Shown here: piece by piece, positions 46,587-59,233 of the stretch
Position numbering within the stretch: the first letter of the stretch is position 1
How the letters are laid out: each line of letters starts with the position of its first letter
Assembly (NCBI GenBank): GCA_028671895.1
Contig: CM053794.1
Location: 43,664,501-43,728,500 of the forward strand
DNA length: 64,000 nucleotides
Origin: Oenanthe sinensis
Taxonomy: Eukaryota; Streptophyta; Magnoliopsida; Apiales; Apiaceae
Reading direction: 5' to 3'
Notes under the pieces: model-generated
What the model was told of the DNA's origin: nothing
The model's input: only the letters and a program-made list of their open reading frames with translations
Database searches by the model: none
Position numbers and translations under genes: made by a program

Positions 46587-49500
46587 CATAGACAAGAGAG
46601 GAGAACATCATTATGTTTGAGATTGCTGTTTAAAATTGGTGTTATTGAAAAAAGTGCGGTTAGAAAAATTGTTTTCAGAATATTTGGTATTTTTTTTATT
46701 TATTTATATTTTAAGATATAATATAAAAAAATGTTTTTGGCATGATTTGATAGAGAAAAATATAATTACTTCCTACAAAAATTGAAAAATAGTTTTTTTT
46801 CAAAAATATGGAGCACACACTTTCATTAAAAACAGGTTTTAGACAAAAAACATTTTTCCAAAAAAATTTACCAAACAATTTTTTATGTGCTGCTAGCTGT
46901 AACAACAATCTCAAACACATCCTAAGTTTTCTAAATTTATCATAACAGAAGGAAACAAAATTATTATCATAACTAATTATTAAGTTATATATATTTTCTG
47001 ACTTTAAACAATTTCCCTATCTTTATATTATTATATTTGTATACTTTGTAATCTACCTGTCCTCTCTATTTGTGTGTATATATAATAGTTGATGTATATA
47101 GTTTACAATAAATTAATATAATAGCAGCCAACATAGCTATTATGATTGGGATGAAATAAATATGTAGGTAGAAACTTTTTAGCTATTTAATATTTTATAG
47201 TAATATTTTAACAGCTAGGAACCCCCAAGATGCAATGCATCTGCCGTTGTACCGTAAATCTCCTTTTGGCAAGTAGGCTCCGAACAATACGATGTTGCTG
47301 TTTATGTATATCTTATATTTGTTAGGCCCTTGGGAATACCCATCAAAATTTTTAATTTTTTTGACTATAATAATAATATAATATGAGTTGTGGAGGGAAA
47401 TCTTGACGAACGATTTTGTAATTTATTTATAGTTCTTAAAAAAAAAGTAAAAAGATTTATTTTATGCTCGGGTAAGTAATAAAAAACTAACTCATAAATA
47501 AATAGAAGTAAATAAGTAATAACTGTTTGTGAGGATTGTGGATCTATCTTAATCCTTTATATATATAATAGGAGGATAAGGGAATGTGAGTGAATCATTT
47601 TATTTCCATTTAATTGTGAGTCATTTTATTCAAATAAAATGACAGTTACAATCATATTCCAAACAAATAAATTATTATATTAATAGTGTGATTGAATGCA
47701 TGTTCTTCTAATTTAATAACTTTTATGTATAAGTTCAAAGTCATGCATTGAATTATAACACACCTATAATTCTAGTTTATAATTCATTAGCTACATGTTT
47801 ACAAGTGTTAATAATTGTTATAATATCTTTTTATTTCTTTATTTATAATAAAATATTTGTTTAACTCATGTCATTCGTATAATATTAGAGACGAGACCAA
47901 TAAATATTCATAGAGGATGTCAAATTATTATTTATTTTTACAATCATTTGCATAATAATATATTCAATAGATCGAGAATTAAAGTAAAATTAGTGCTAAA
48001 AGTCTTGAATAGTTCTCTATATAGATAAGCATATATTAGTAAACATATAATTGAAATAATTTATATATATGTAAAAATTAATAAATACTTAGATTATGAT
48101 CTGTGAATTGAGAATTATGTCAATAAATGATAAAAGAATTTAGGGGGCATGACCATCTTAGGACCCGATCTGGCTTCTTTCCTATTTAATACATAAATTT
48201 TTTGTTTATTTACATATACAATAATCTATTATAAATTTTAAACATTATATTAAGTTTAAAAATTTTAAATTTAAGATCATACACAGTATATAACTATGTC
48301 ATGAATATATAAAATTTAAAAAGTTTTTTTAAATATTAAAAAATTATTTATATAAAAAGCTGAGTTAGTGATATCTGATTGACTAATCAGTTATATTTAT
48401 ATAGTTATATCAAAACGTGTATTTTAAAAAATATTATTTACTCATTAATTGTTATATATATAATTACTAATATTTAGACATTAAAAATATTCTTATAACA
48501 ACTATTAAAATTTTATTTTACTCTTATTACATTTTATAAATTATCACCATAAATTTTAGCTATAACATTTATCGGTTTTAATTTTTTCATGTTTAAAAAT
48601 ATTCGACAATATAAAGACTAGAATTGAATTTAAAAAACTCGAATTTAAGGTTATGCAAAATAAATTACTATGTTATATATACTATTAAAAAATTATATTT
48701 TATATATTAAAAAAGTTATTTATATTAAAATTTGACTTAATTATCCCTGATCGCTAATCAGTTGAACTTTAAAATAATGTAAATATATATTTAAAATAAA
48801 GAGTGAATTTAAATAAAAAAATTATAATTAAATAAAAATGTAATAAAAATAATTAGAACTAGTGCTCGTGACTCGCACGACCTAGTTATATATAATAACG
48901 TTGTAAATGGACAATGGTTAAAACTTAAAACTTAAAAGTACACTATGCCTTTTATATATTATTCTGTCCTATTTTTTTTTTTTTTGAAACATTATTCTGT
49001 CCTATTTTAATAATCCCGTTTTGTATAATTTTTTAATACATATTTATCAAAACAATAAATTTAATGTTGATTTCTTTTGAATATATATCGAAAACTTTCT
49101 TGCCCAAAATTTCAAAATTGACAAGTCAGAAAGAGTATATACATATGAATATGAATAGACGTACAAGTACAACTGGGCATATTGATGAACCCATGTGCAT
49201 GTGCATGTAGATTCGTAGTTCCTCACTATTAAATAGTAGTTGCAAAACTCGAAGACCACCGCATCTTCAGAAAATAACTTCTCAACCCAAATTACATTCA
49301 AAGCTTTTGTGCTTCATTTTTTCTTTTTCTTATCCACTCGCGCGACGCAGCATATCTTTTTAATTTATTTTTACGAAAAATACAAGTGTTGTGGGAAGAT
49401 GTGTTTAAAGAAAAATAGTTAACGAAACAAATAATAATAAATTAAATTCAGAGTGAAACTGTCAATTTATAGATTCTTTTGAAATTAATTAGTTAACGTG

Positions 49501-50491
49501 AAACTATCAATTTTAGATTCTTTTGAAATTAATTAGTTTGGAAGCTGATGTTACATTTGTATAAAAACCGACGTTAATTATCATATACTATTATTTTTAG
49601 CTGGAAAATGTTTTAATTATCTTGTACACGTCACTTTTTGATCTTCTTATTCGAAACACGTTTACTCATCCTATTCGATCAAAAAGTTTCAACTTTTTAT
49701 TAAATAGGTTATTTACTTGATAATCACGTTGGTAAAACGAATTCGAAGAAGACTAAACTTTATATTGCCGTGCACATAAAGTATGGTTTGTAAAGGCAGC
49801 AAATACAACACATTGTCTTAAATTCTTTGTGTAGAGACGAGCATAAATTGCGCGGATGTCATTTGCAGTGGCACGTTTATGACTTATGAGCAAGTGTCAC
49901 ATGCATTTTCATTTTTTTCCCACTCATTTTAGGTATAAATATTTATTTTTTGTCATTTTTTTCAAGGTGGACGTGTTTTTAACGGTCTGGTCCGAATTCA
50001 AAATACAGAGGAAAAAGAAGATAAGAAAATCTCAAATTCAAATATAAAGAAACAAAAGAAAATGAAAGAGAAAATTAAAAAAAAACAATTCTTTATATTG
50101 TGCTCCCCAAAATAGAAATGATCGAAATAGAAAATTTTCGAATTTATGCCACTCCGGAAGAGGGATTTGGGGTGATTCAACAGATTATAGGAGAGCAGAC
50201 GTTTTTTTCCACGAAAAATCAGGAATATGTTAAAGGAATTTTTTATTTCTCTTCCCTTATTTAACACAAATATGAATATACCCTACCTCAATAATTAGGT
50301 ATACATATTTTTATTGAGACAGTATATAACTTTCTGGGACATTTTTCAATATAAAAAAGTAATAAGAATTCGATTAATCGCAAATAAATTTTTATTATAC
50401 CAATAAAAAATATGACTTTTTTTAAAAATACCAAACTTTTTAATATATTTTTTACAGAAATATATTTTTTATTTTTTATTTTGCAAAAATA

Positions 50492-50537
<46 letters not shown>

Positions 50538-51482
50538 TTTTACAACCAATGCAACCACGAGTAATTTCAATTTTTTTCAAAAAAAAGTTGCAATCATTCA
50601 ATTGCATTTGGTTATAAATTGTATATAAAAAAGTTGTTTTTAGCTACAAACCGTATTTTTGTAAAAAAAATTCAAAAAATAGTAAAATCGTAAAAAAAGT
50701 AAAAAAAAGGTAGTATTTTTGATAAATATCCAAAAAAATATAGGAATGAAAATAATTAATAATTAAAGTATAATAAATGATATTCACTTTTACTCATATT
50801 TATGTAAATTAAAAAATATATAATTATTCGCTAATACAATGAATGCAAAATAAATAAATTTTTTAAATATAATAAGAAGACGGATATTATAAAATTCACC
50901 TCAAACCTTGTTATTTTCAACCCTAATAAATAATAATGCTACATAAGTTTTATTTATTTGCTAGAATAATAAAAATTAAATGGATAAAATTATGAGATGG
51001 AGAATAAATCTATTATATATATAGAGATAAATTATTGGATAACACATTCTTTTGGTTTGGTATTCATATTTAAGCTCAGATTAAATTTATAACTTTAATT
51101 TGATCCGTCGAATAAGTTCTTGATCCATATTTAGGTTCAGACAAGATTTATATTCTTAATTAACTCATTTTAATAATTATCATTAATGTGATATATAATT
51201 TTTATGATAATCTTTATTTAACAAAATTTGAAATACTATGATAAGTTCATTAATGTAAATTATATCATATAACATGTATAAGTTTCATATATATATATAT
51301 ATATATATGAATAGAATTCATAGTATTAATTTGGTATTCAATATCAAATATCAAATATTGATATAATATAATAAATGTTTTTGCGTAAGAAGATATACAC
51401 ATAATTAAATAATAAATTTTAAATATAATTAATATTTGAATGTAAAGAAATAATATAATATGAGTAAATTATTTAAAAAATA
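46587..51482. other. Gene-free AT-rich DNA
   Basis: No coding exon was recognised over almost 5 kb. Seen: Helitron-like 5' end on the minus strand at about 47340-47382; a hairpin with CTAG near 48858-48885; a 42-bp tandem repeat at 49453-49539; a GCAACC-rich MITE-like element at about 50398-50740 that contains an (AT)n run (about 50493-50533) and is related to 26741-27155; another (AT)n near 51285-51308. Confidence 0.5.
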
Positions 51483-53020
51483 TGTTAGTAATTGTGCCCT
51501 ATAGACAATTAGTTTTATATTTTAAGAAAAATATTTTATTATTAAGTACTATGTTTTATTGATTATTATTTATTTATTATGTTTTATTTACTGCGTAATA
51601 AATTGAAAGTATAATAAATGTCCTTGAAATTTTGATACGTATTATATATCTTTAAGTATGTGACTTAAAAATGAGATTATATGAATAGTATCTTATTCCT
51701 AAAATTCCCTAGTCGAGTATTATTATATAAGGACAATAATAATGCAATAAGACTAGTATGTTTGTTGACAGATGACCACATCTCATTGGTCGTATGGTAA
51801 TACTAAAGTGAAGAACATAAGTGCATGTCTCAATGAATGACACTAGAATGGCCTACCGTGAGATTCTACATATTAATAAGTGTCATAAGAAATCATCATT
51901 GTGATAATGATGTAATGATCCTCTAACTTGAAATCATTATATTTCTATACGAGAATTAATATACTTTTATTATACCAAAAGTTACCTTTAACCGGTGATA
52001 ATAAAGGTGAACATTCAGTATACTATGAATCGTATGAGAAATATGAATGATAGATAAAGGATTTAACCCTCCTATTTAGGAGTGATATTATTGGCATCTG
52101 CGTGAGACTATAAAATGCATGGCCGTGCTCAAATATTGATTTGTTTAATAGTCTACTCATTGATCAAGGAAACCCGGATTAAACGTTGAAGATGATGACA
52201 CGAAACATGCCTCCAGTTTGATCTATAATATAAGGTTAAAGAGATTATATTACATGGAATATTATTCACGAAAGGCTTAATCGAATCACTGATTTTATTA
52301 TTATTACTTGAGTAGCAATGATGTATTACTAGATGCCGCTCATTGTTTACAATTTTAATTAGATATTAAAATTGTTGTCAACGTAATAATAACCTACAGG
52401 ATCACACACAGAGAATGCTTGAAGGAGAAATAATTTAAATTATGAATTTAAATTAAATAAATAATTTATTTTATTTATGATATTAATTAAGTATGACTTA
52501 ATTAATTATATAAATAGAATAAATGAATAACTTAAACTAATTCTAAAATTAGTAATTAATTAATTAAGTGAGACTTAATTAAATAATTTAGAATTTTGGA
52601 TTAGTATTGATTATAATTAGATTATAATTAGAAAACTTATTACTCTCTATATATAATCTCTTTATGGGCTGATTTAATAAGATACACATATTTTTCTAAA
52701 ACCCTAGCCATTTTGAGAAGAGAGGAAGATAGAGAGATAAGTAGTTTTTGAGTGCTAGTACAAATCAATCTTTCATGAAAATTGTTCGTATGGATACCGT
52801 AGAGTATAGATCGCGAGAGCGGGATACGTGGTGATTAAACAAGTTTTGGATCTACATTAATCTTCCATTAATGAACTGTTAAAGCTTTTTAAGATATTTG
52901 TGATTTATCTCCTAATTAAATCTTTTATTTTCACGTGGATCCTGTAGAGGGTTTCGATTTATATTACATTTTATATTTATTTTTCACGTTTTTCCGCTAC
53001 ATTTTCATGCCTAAAACCCT

Positions 53021-53023
<3 letters not shown>
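51483..53023. mobile_element. Probable solo LTR, copia type
   Basis: The block starts TGTTAGTAATTGTGCCCTAT and ends CTAAAACCCTACA, so it has TG..CA ends, and is about 1.54 kb. It is clearly less AT-rich than its surroundings and holds a TATA-like CTCTATATATAATCTC near 52645 followed by leader-like sequence. The middle (about 51990-52160) matches my memory of long copia LTRs in other plants. Flanking 5-mers are AAATA and ATATA, an imperfect target duplication next to an (AT)n run. No gag-pol or second LTR lies in the window. Orientation appears plus. Confidence 0.6.
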
Positions 53024-53070
<47 letters not shown>

Positions 53071-54540
53071 TAAGTAATTTGAAAAAGGTAATTTAGAATA
53101 AAATATAAGATATAAAAAATTTAAAATATAAATTACTATACATAAAATATTAGTGTATGAGTAAATCTTAAATAAAAATTAACACATATAAATATTGTAG
53201 ATAATAATAAAGAATAAATTAAAATATCTAAAAAATTACACTTATTATATTAAAATTTTAAAATTTAAATCGTTCAGTATAATTATTTATATATTATATT
53301 ATGATAATAATATATATTAATATATTTATACTATATTATTATAAGCGAACATGAATTTGTTTGGTTGGTTCAACGTCTCCCAAAAAATTGCAAGTACTTT
53401 CTAAATAAAGTTAAACATATATAATTTATTTCATTAAACTTAATTTTTAAATATTAATGTCCTAATTAAAATACATCTCTAAATTTTAAACATTAATCTC
53501 CTAATTAGAATACATCTCTAAACAAAACCCATATATTTTATCCTCTTTAAATATAACTAATATTAATCTTCTAACTAAAATACATCTCTAAATAAAATAC
53601 ACAAACATTATTCCTATTAAAAAAATATTTAACACACATAATATTTTAAATAATTGTTATAAAAAAATAAATTCAAAACCATATAAATAAAATACTAAAA
53701 TATAAAAAAATGCAATCCGTACATCGCACAGGATATAAGTTAATAAATTATAAAGAGAAAAATGAGTCTGAGGCTCAGGTAATTCATTTGAGGTTATAAG
53801 CTCTTTCCATGCAAATATAATGACATTTTATAAGTATTAAAAATTTATTCTGAATTTACAAATCTATACGTATTGTTATAACCTCAGCTATATGATTCCG
53901 AATTATAAATGACCGGGTACCGGCAAATAATGCAGTACTCTAAAGAAAACCCAACTTTAAGGTTAAATCGAATCTTTTTGTTTGTGCCACGCTGGTTATA
54001 CACTTGTACTAAACAAGTAGCATTACTCGCTCCGTTTTTTATTATCTGTTTTTTAAGGAAAGTTGACTTGTTTCAAAATATTTGTTTTTTTCATTTTTAA
54101 GGTGTAAATAATGCTATAATTCCAACTATTTTTCTATAAAATAATAAATGTTATATTTAAATGATTTGATTATTAGGTATATTTTTGTAAATAAAAAATT
54201 TACTACACTAACATTTGGAATAATAAATGAGATATTGACTCGTGTACAGAAACATTAAAAAATAAATATTTGAGAACAAAGGTGGTATTTTAAAAAGCCC
54301 AATATCAAGTTGAACTGGACTTAATTTTAGTTTAGAAAACCCAGTATAATTGGTTATACAAAACAAATAGTATATTAAAAGGCTAACTATCAGATTGAAC
54401 TGGATCTTAACTTTTGTTTCTAAAACCCAACACAGCTGGTAATACTAAACATTTGGGCTTAGAACTGATGCTCACGTTACAAGGCGTATAAGTCAAATTA
54501 GAAAAAAAAGCTGAGGGCCAAAATGACAATCATACCCTCT
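53024..54540. other. (AT)n run and Helitron-like fragment; FAX-type gene upstream region
   Basis: An (AT)n microsatellite follows the LTR (53024-53063). A Helitron-like element in plus orientation runs from about 53325 (TTTATACTATATTATTATAA) to about 53742 (CCGTACATCGCACAGG, then ATATAAGTTAA). From about 53.9 kb the sequence becomes less AT-rich toward the FAX-type gene leader. No other gene was seen. Confidence 0.45.
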
Positions 54541-54549
54541 GCTTTGCCG

Positions 54550-55665
54550 TTCTGATATTGAGGGGTTAGGGCTTATCTGTGAGCAAAGAAAGCACACACT
54601 CTTGGCTTGTTCGTCAACTATTATTCTATTTCACGGTAATTTCCTTTTTTTATTTTTATTTAATTAATCGTTGATTAAATTGGTATCTCTATGATTTTGT
54701 AATCAACAATTAGTATTCATGATGTATATGTTGTGTCCTTGTTTATATTTATGTTCTAGTAATTTGTGTTTGTTTGTATTTGGTTTTGAACTTCTAAAAT
54801 TAGAATTGTGAATTGAACTGATTACTGTTTTGAAATCACTAAACATTGGTGAAAGATTGTTATGAATGTGCTCGAAATGAAATTTATGGAGAGAACTTTG
54901 TTAAGATTAGGGGACATATCGATTAAATTGGATCGTATATTATCTTATTAAAATTTTAATTAGAATGATGTGATGCAATTGGAAATATTGGTTGTGTCTA
55001 TGTAGCGATATAACATCATTTACTTTGCTGATTCTACGACACGTGAATGTTGCATATGTAGCGTCTTTTTGTGATATGGTTTTATAGGGGGTGTTTTGTT
55101 TGTGTCCAGTTATATAGTCGCTAATAATTCTACAGATCTTTTAAAATGAAGTTGATGTTGATAACTATATGATTCTTTGTTCCTGTTAGTGTGCTTTGCT
55201 GAACGTTTTTCTAGCTCTTTGTCACCTTTACTCTTAGTCATAATCTCCCGATCTAAGATACATCATTCTAATACAATATTGTGAATATGCAACTTTAGAT
55301 ATACTAGAGGTGGCTTATACTTCTAAAGCTCAGTTGCGTAAATTTTATCAGCCACTCAATGCGCATGTGGCAGCCAATACAGTTTGTGCATCTCTATTTT
55401 ACCCATGAAAAAATCCCATTTGTGTGTTTGTTTTGTGCTTCTAACAAATTGTGTCAGTTTAGGATGCAAGTCAGTGTTGTAAGTGTGTGTGTGTGTGTGT
55501 ATAATTGGTTAGCATGCTGATAGTAGATTATATCATAAGATGGCATTTGATATCCTAGGTGTTCAAACAACTTTGTTATGCATAGTATAGTCTTATATTG
55601 CATCTCGACCATGTTATTTTCTTTGCTCATAGCATATTCTTGGTTTTGATGTTCGTGTTCTCAAG
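54550..55665 (+). other. 5' UTR exon and leader intron of the FAX-type gene
   Basis: A leader exon likely ends at 54635 (TTTCACG before GTAATTTCC) and the intron likely ends at 55665 (GTGTTCTCAAG before GCCTGACCC). The intron is about 1.03 kb, T-rich, and holds a (GT)n run near 55484-55500. Long T-rich leader introns are frequent in housekeeping plant genes. The transcription start is not visible; I placed the exon by the drop in AT content. Confidence 0.5.
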
Positions 55666-55677
55666 GCCTGACCCATC

Positions 55678-56448
55678 ATGGTCACCTTGGGAAACATATC
55701 GGCTATATCTCAATCCTCTGTTTTGCTGCCTCAAGTTCAATTCCAAGCTTCTATTCGAGGGCGGCCTTTTCTTCCTCGCAGTGTGACTTATGCAGGAGCA
55801 TATGCTGATTGTACATCTGTATGTTTCTTGAAGACCAGGTCCTACGGACAGTCTCACACAGTTTCTGCTCTACATCAACAAGAAAAGCGTGCAACCTGGG
55901 TAGTTAATGCCAGTGTGATCCCTGAATCAGTAGTTCAAACCTCGTCAACTGTCAATTCAGCTAGTGAAGGTGTTGGGATTGAACCGGATACAACTGGAGG
56001 TGGAGGTGATATTGGCAGTGCAAACGGAGGCGGTGATAGTGGAGGTGGAGGCAACAATTGGGATAATAATAACGAAGGTGAAGGAGAATCTGAACCAAGC
56101 GGGGATAGCAACAAGAAGATGGCCATGTCAATGTCCCAGAAGCTAACATTGGGTTACGCCGCTCTGGTTGGATTGGGTGGGCTAATGGGTTACGTGAAAA
56201 GTGGCAGCCAGAAGTCAATGATATCTGGAGGAATATCTGCTGCAATTCTGTTTGTTGTTTATGCTCAGCTGCCCACAAATCCTGTTTTTGCATCATCAGT
56301 TGGTTTTGGAATGTCTGCTGCTCTTTTGGGAGTAATGGGTACTCGTTTTAAGAAGTCTGGTAAAATGTTTCCAGCTGGTGTTGTGTCCTTGGTGTCCTTT
56401 GTTATGACTGGTGGGTACCTTCACGGTATTATGCGTGGTATGCACTGA
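55678..56448 (+). CDS. Plastid FAX-type (Tmemb_14) membrane protein
   Basis: Single coding exon, 256 residues. Residues 1 to about 75 are Ser/Arg-rich with few acids, a transit peptide; about 105-145 is an acidic Gly/Asn-rich linker (GGGGD, NNWDNNNEGEGE); from SMSQKLTLGYAALVG (151) to the end are four hydrophobic helices with GGLMGYVKSGSQKS, a SAAILFVVYAQLP helix, GMSAALLGVMGTRF and FPAGVVSLVSFVMTGGYLHGI. This is the Tmemb_14 (UPF0136) family to which the plastid fatty-acid exporters belong; the Gly-rich linker points to the FAX2/FAX4 branch. Such proteins are thought to move free fatty acids across the inner envelope. Start is the first Met after the leader acceptor. It is convergent with the kinase gene. 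Confidence 0.88.
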   Translation: MVTLGNISAISQSSVLLPQVQFQASIRGRPFLPRSVTYAGAYADCTSVCFLKTRSYGQSHTVSALHQQEKRATWVVNASVIPESVVQTSSTVNSASEGVGIEPDTTGGGGDIGSANGGGDSGGGGNNWDNNNEGEGESEPSGDSNKKMAMSMSQKLTLGYAALVGLGGLMGYVKSGSQKSMISGGISAAILFVVYAQLPTNPVFASSVGFGMSAALLGVMGTRFKKSGKMFPAGVVSLVSFVMTGGYLHGIMRGMH

Positions 56449-57763
56449 TAATTTTTAGAATTAAGCAGATGGCTATGTTAACTGTACTCTATGTGATCAG
56501 TTACCAAAATTTTAGTTTCTGTTTTATTTGGAGTACTTTGAATAAATGTAATGGTAGCAATCAATCTTTAATCTCTATACCTGTACTTTCTGCACAAGCA
56601 TGTGTGTGAGCATGCATAGGGTGTCTTTTATTCTGTCCACCATGTTTGTTGAAGAGCCTAGATTTTAGTATGTTACCATCACGTCTGCTTTTTGTCGAGA
56701 ACTAATTTGTGGTTAAGCTTTGTAATTTCAGTTGGAACCTGTTCTAGTCTCACATGTTTATAAAGATTAACTTGTTTTTTCAATAATGTGACTTGGAATC
56801 ATATGCTCCCTCGGTCCAAATTAGTAGTCATTTTTGGAAAAAAAATTAGTCCCATAATACATGTTCATTATCTCTTTTCAATACAATTTTATAGGTAAAT
56901 TTTCAAAATAGCCTTTTGACTAAAATATTGATAGTAGTATTGGTAATTAATGTAATATAGTGTTTATCATTCAAATTATCTCAATCAATATAATTAATAT
57001 GGATACAAATGAAAAATAATTTTTATATTAAAATTTCTTAATATGCGTATTTTTTTCAAAAATGACATGTAAAATGGGACGAGAGAGATTAGTATATTAT
57101 AGTATTTCTGAATATAGATCCGGGGTCAAAGTGCGTAATATCATTTATGTGGTGCGTGACTAAAATTTATTGCATATAACATATCAATATTAATAATGCT
57201 GTCAACCTCCAATACAAGTGGGAATGACTTGTTTCCTTCCAAAAATAGATCCTGGATGAAACATTGTATATTTGCATGCCTTCTGTCATGTCACGGGCTG
57301 CAGAATTATCTAGATTAACCATATAGAATTTAAGTTGCATGTTTATCATATATACTTCTAGCTTGATAGAGAGACTATCACATGAGATTAAGAGGGCAGT
57401 GTTGTGACCTGTGAGAACAGGGGTGCCAATGCATTATGTTTTTTTGTAAACTTTCACATCTATGAGTGATCTAAAAATTTAATTCGGTTGTTATTTATGA
57501 GTAATTTTTAGTGTAGATTATTGCATTGCACAGTATTCAGTATTCAGTGAATGTTTCCGTTACCCCCCTCCTGGCAGTGGCCAACTCCTCATACTCCTGT
57601 CATGTCAGATTGCCAGCACATTCTACAAACTGCAATTAATAACCATAATGGTAGGCTGGTAGTGGTAGCGGAGAGATATCTGCTAAACAATTAAATCAGC
57701 AATTACATCAGTTTTCTTTGTCTATCAAACCAAGTACAAAATGATAATTACACAAGTGTAAAA
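56449..57763. other. Spacer between convergent genes, with Stowaway-like MITE
   Basis: The 3' flanks of the FAX-type and kinase genes. A Stowaway-like MITE spans about 56806-57088 (CTCCCTCGGTCCAAAT on the left, inverted CTCTCTCGTCCCATTT on the right, with TAGTAGTCATTTTTG and its complement just inside); TA duplications are not clean. Nothing else was recognised. Confidence 0.6.
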
Positions 57764-59233
57764 TCAATAATCAAGTTTCTTGAGTTGTTTTCCTAAATTA
57801 TCAATCAACAATTTAGACACTTCCAATTCTCTACCGTTTGCTCTTTTCACATTCTTATCTGCTCCCTCTTCTTTACTACTATTATTCTCAACTAACTCTC
57901 TTCCCTGCAGCACACTCGTTGACCTTGACTTTCTTAACACTCTTACACTGCTCATCTTCATACTCTGTCCCAACTCCTTTCCGACTACATCCTCATCCAA
58001 CACTCCAAACTCAATCTCGTTTATCGAACCAATCGACTTCGATTTCAACCTAACCCGACCCGAACTAGAACATGAATCCAAACCCGACCTGAGCGCTTCA
58101 CTTTCCAACTCAGCACTCACTACACTAGACACTTTCCTATTCCTTCTATTCCCGCCTCTCGAGGCTTTGACCACATCACTACTACTAAATTTACATTCCT
58201 CCAACGCCTCATACATCACGCGCCGAGTCGAACATCCCACGCGCCTCCCAAAACTACTCCAAATCGTCGACGATGACGAAAACACTCCCTTCCTCGCCGC
58301 TTTTAACCATTGCACCACCTCTATCATCTCCGGTCGCTTCTCCGCCTTCGATTTCACGCACCTCGCCGCCACGATTACAATCTCTCGCACCACCGCCTCG
58401 TTCTCCGGCCTTTTGATCCTCCGATCGCAAATACCGAGGTGATCGCCGGACTTTATGATCGGAACCGCCCAATCCACCACCGACGGCGGACTAAAACTCA
58501 TATCGATCGCTTTTCTACCGCTAATTATCTCTAACAATAATATTCCGAAGCTAAATACATCACTTTTTGTACTGAGATCACACGGCGCAAGATAGCAAGG
58601 ATCTAAATAACCGAACGTCCCGGCCGGCGGCGTGCATTTCACTCGCGCATCATCCACGTGTCCTCTTAACGCCAATCCGAAATCACTGAGTCGAGCATTC
58701 CGATTCAAATCAATCAACACATTCGACGACTTAATGTCGCGGTGAATCACAGGCGGATTCAACGAATGTAAATGTGAAACGCCTTTCGCGATTTGAATCG
58801 CGAGTCGGAGCCGCCGATTCCAACTCGGTACAGAAGCGCTGACGTGGAGGAGATCATGCAAAGTTCCATTCGGCATGAATTCAACCACAATGAGCCGGCG
58901 ATTATTCGAATCAATTGAAAATCCAAGTAAATTGACGATTCTAGGGCTACGAATGCGAGAGAGGATCTCAATTTCGTTATCAGCGGCAGAGAGTGAAGTC
59001 AATTTGACGGCGGCGATGAGTTTGCCGTCGTAAAGCGAGGCTTTGTAGACGGAGCTTTGACTGCCTTTACCGAGAAAATTAGAAGAAGAGAATGCATTAG
59101 TAGAAGAATGTAGAAGAGAGTAAGACAAGTGTTTGATATGGTAGTGATCGTTAGATATTGTTTGGTTAGATGATGAAATGCATGTTGAAATTGAGATAGA
59201 GGAGTCCGTATTGCAAGAGGAAAGATATCCCAT
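57764..59233 (-). CDS. Receptor-like cytoplasmic Ser/Thr kinase
   Basis: Intronless, 489 residues. Kinase signature residues are all present: glycine loop GKGSQSSV (55-62), Lys77 in AVK, Glu in NEIEIL (87 or 89), HRDIKSSNVL with catalytic Asp166 and Asn171, DFG 184-186, GTFGYLDP (activation end) and SDVFSFGILLLEI. The segment between Lys77 and the helix-C Glu is very short (about 10 residues). There is no signal peptide or membrane helix. MG plus Cys7 is compatible with N-myristoylation and palmitoylation. After the kinase domain (about residue 310) a basic, Ser-rich tail of about 180 residues has no domain I know. It resembles the Arabidopsis kinases At3g51990, At1g28390 and At5g23170 in size and start (MGYLS). 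The plus-strand open frame across it is antisense. Confidence 0.92.
   Translation of the reverse strand: MGYLSSCNTDSSISISTCISSSNQTISNDHYHIKHLSYSLLHSSTNAFSSSNFLGKGSQSSVYKASLYDGKLIAAVKLTSLSAADNEIEILSRIRSPRIVNLLGFSIDSNNRRLIVVEFMPNGTLHDLLHVSASVPSWNRRLRLAIQIAKGVSHLHSLNPPVIHRDIKSSNVLIDLNRNARLSDFGLALRGHVDDARVKCTPPAGTFGYLDPCYLAPCDLSTKSDVFSFGILLLEIISGRKAIDMSFSPPSVVDWAVPIIKSGDHLGICDRRIKRPENEAVVREIVIVAARCVKSKAEKRPEMIEVVQWLKAARKGVFSSSSTIWSSFGRRVGCSTRRVMYEALEECKFSSSDVVKASRGGNRRNRKVSSVVSAELESEALRSGLDSCSSSGRVRLKSKSIGSINEIEFGVLDEDVVGKELGQSMKMSSVRVLRKSRSTSVLQGRELVENNSSKEEGADKNVKRANGRELEVSKLLIDNLGKQLKKLDY

Noticed and set aside
55935..56296. Minus-strand open frames under the FAX-type gene
   Set aside because: They are shadows of the Gly-rich linker region.
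57780..58442. 220-codon plus-strand open frame
   Set aside because: It is exactly antisense to the kinase tail and carries no recognisable domain.
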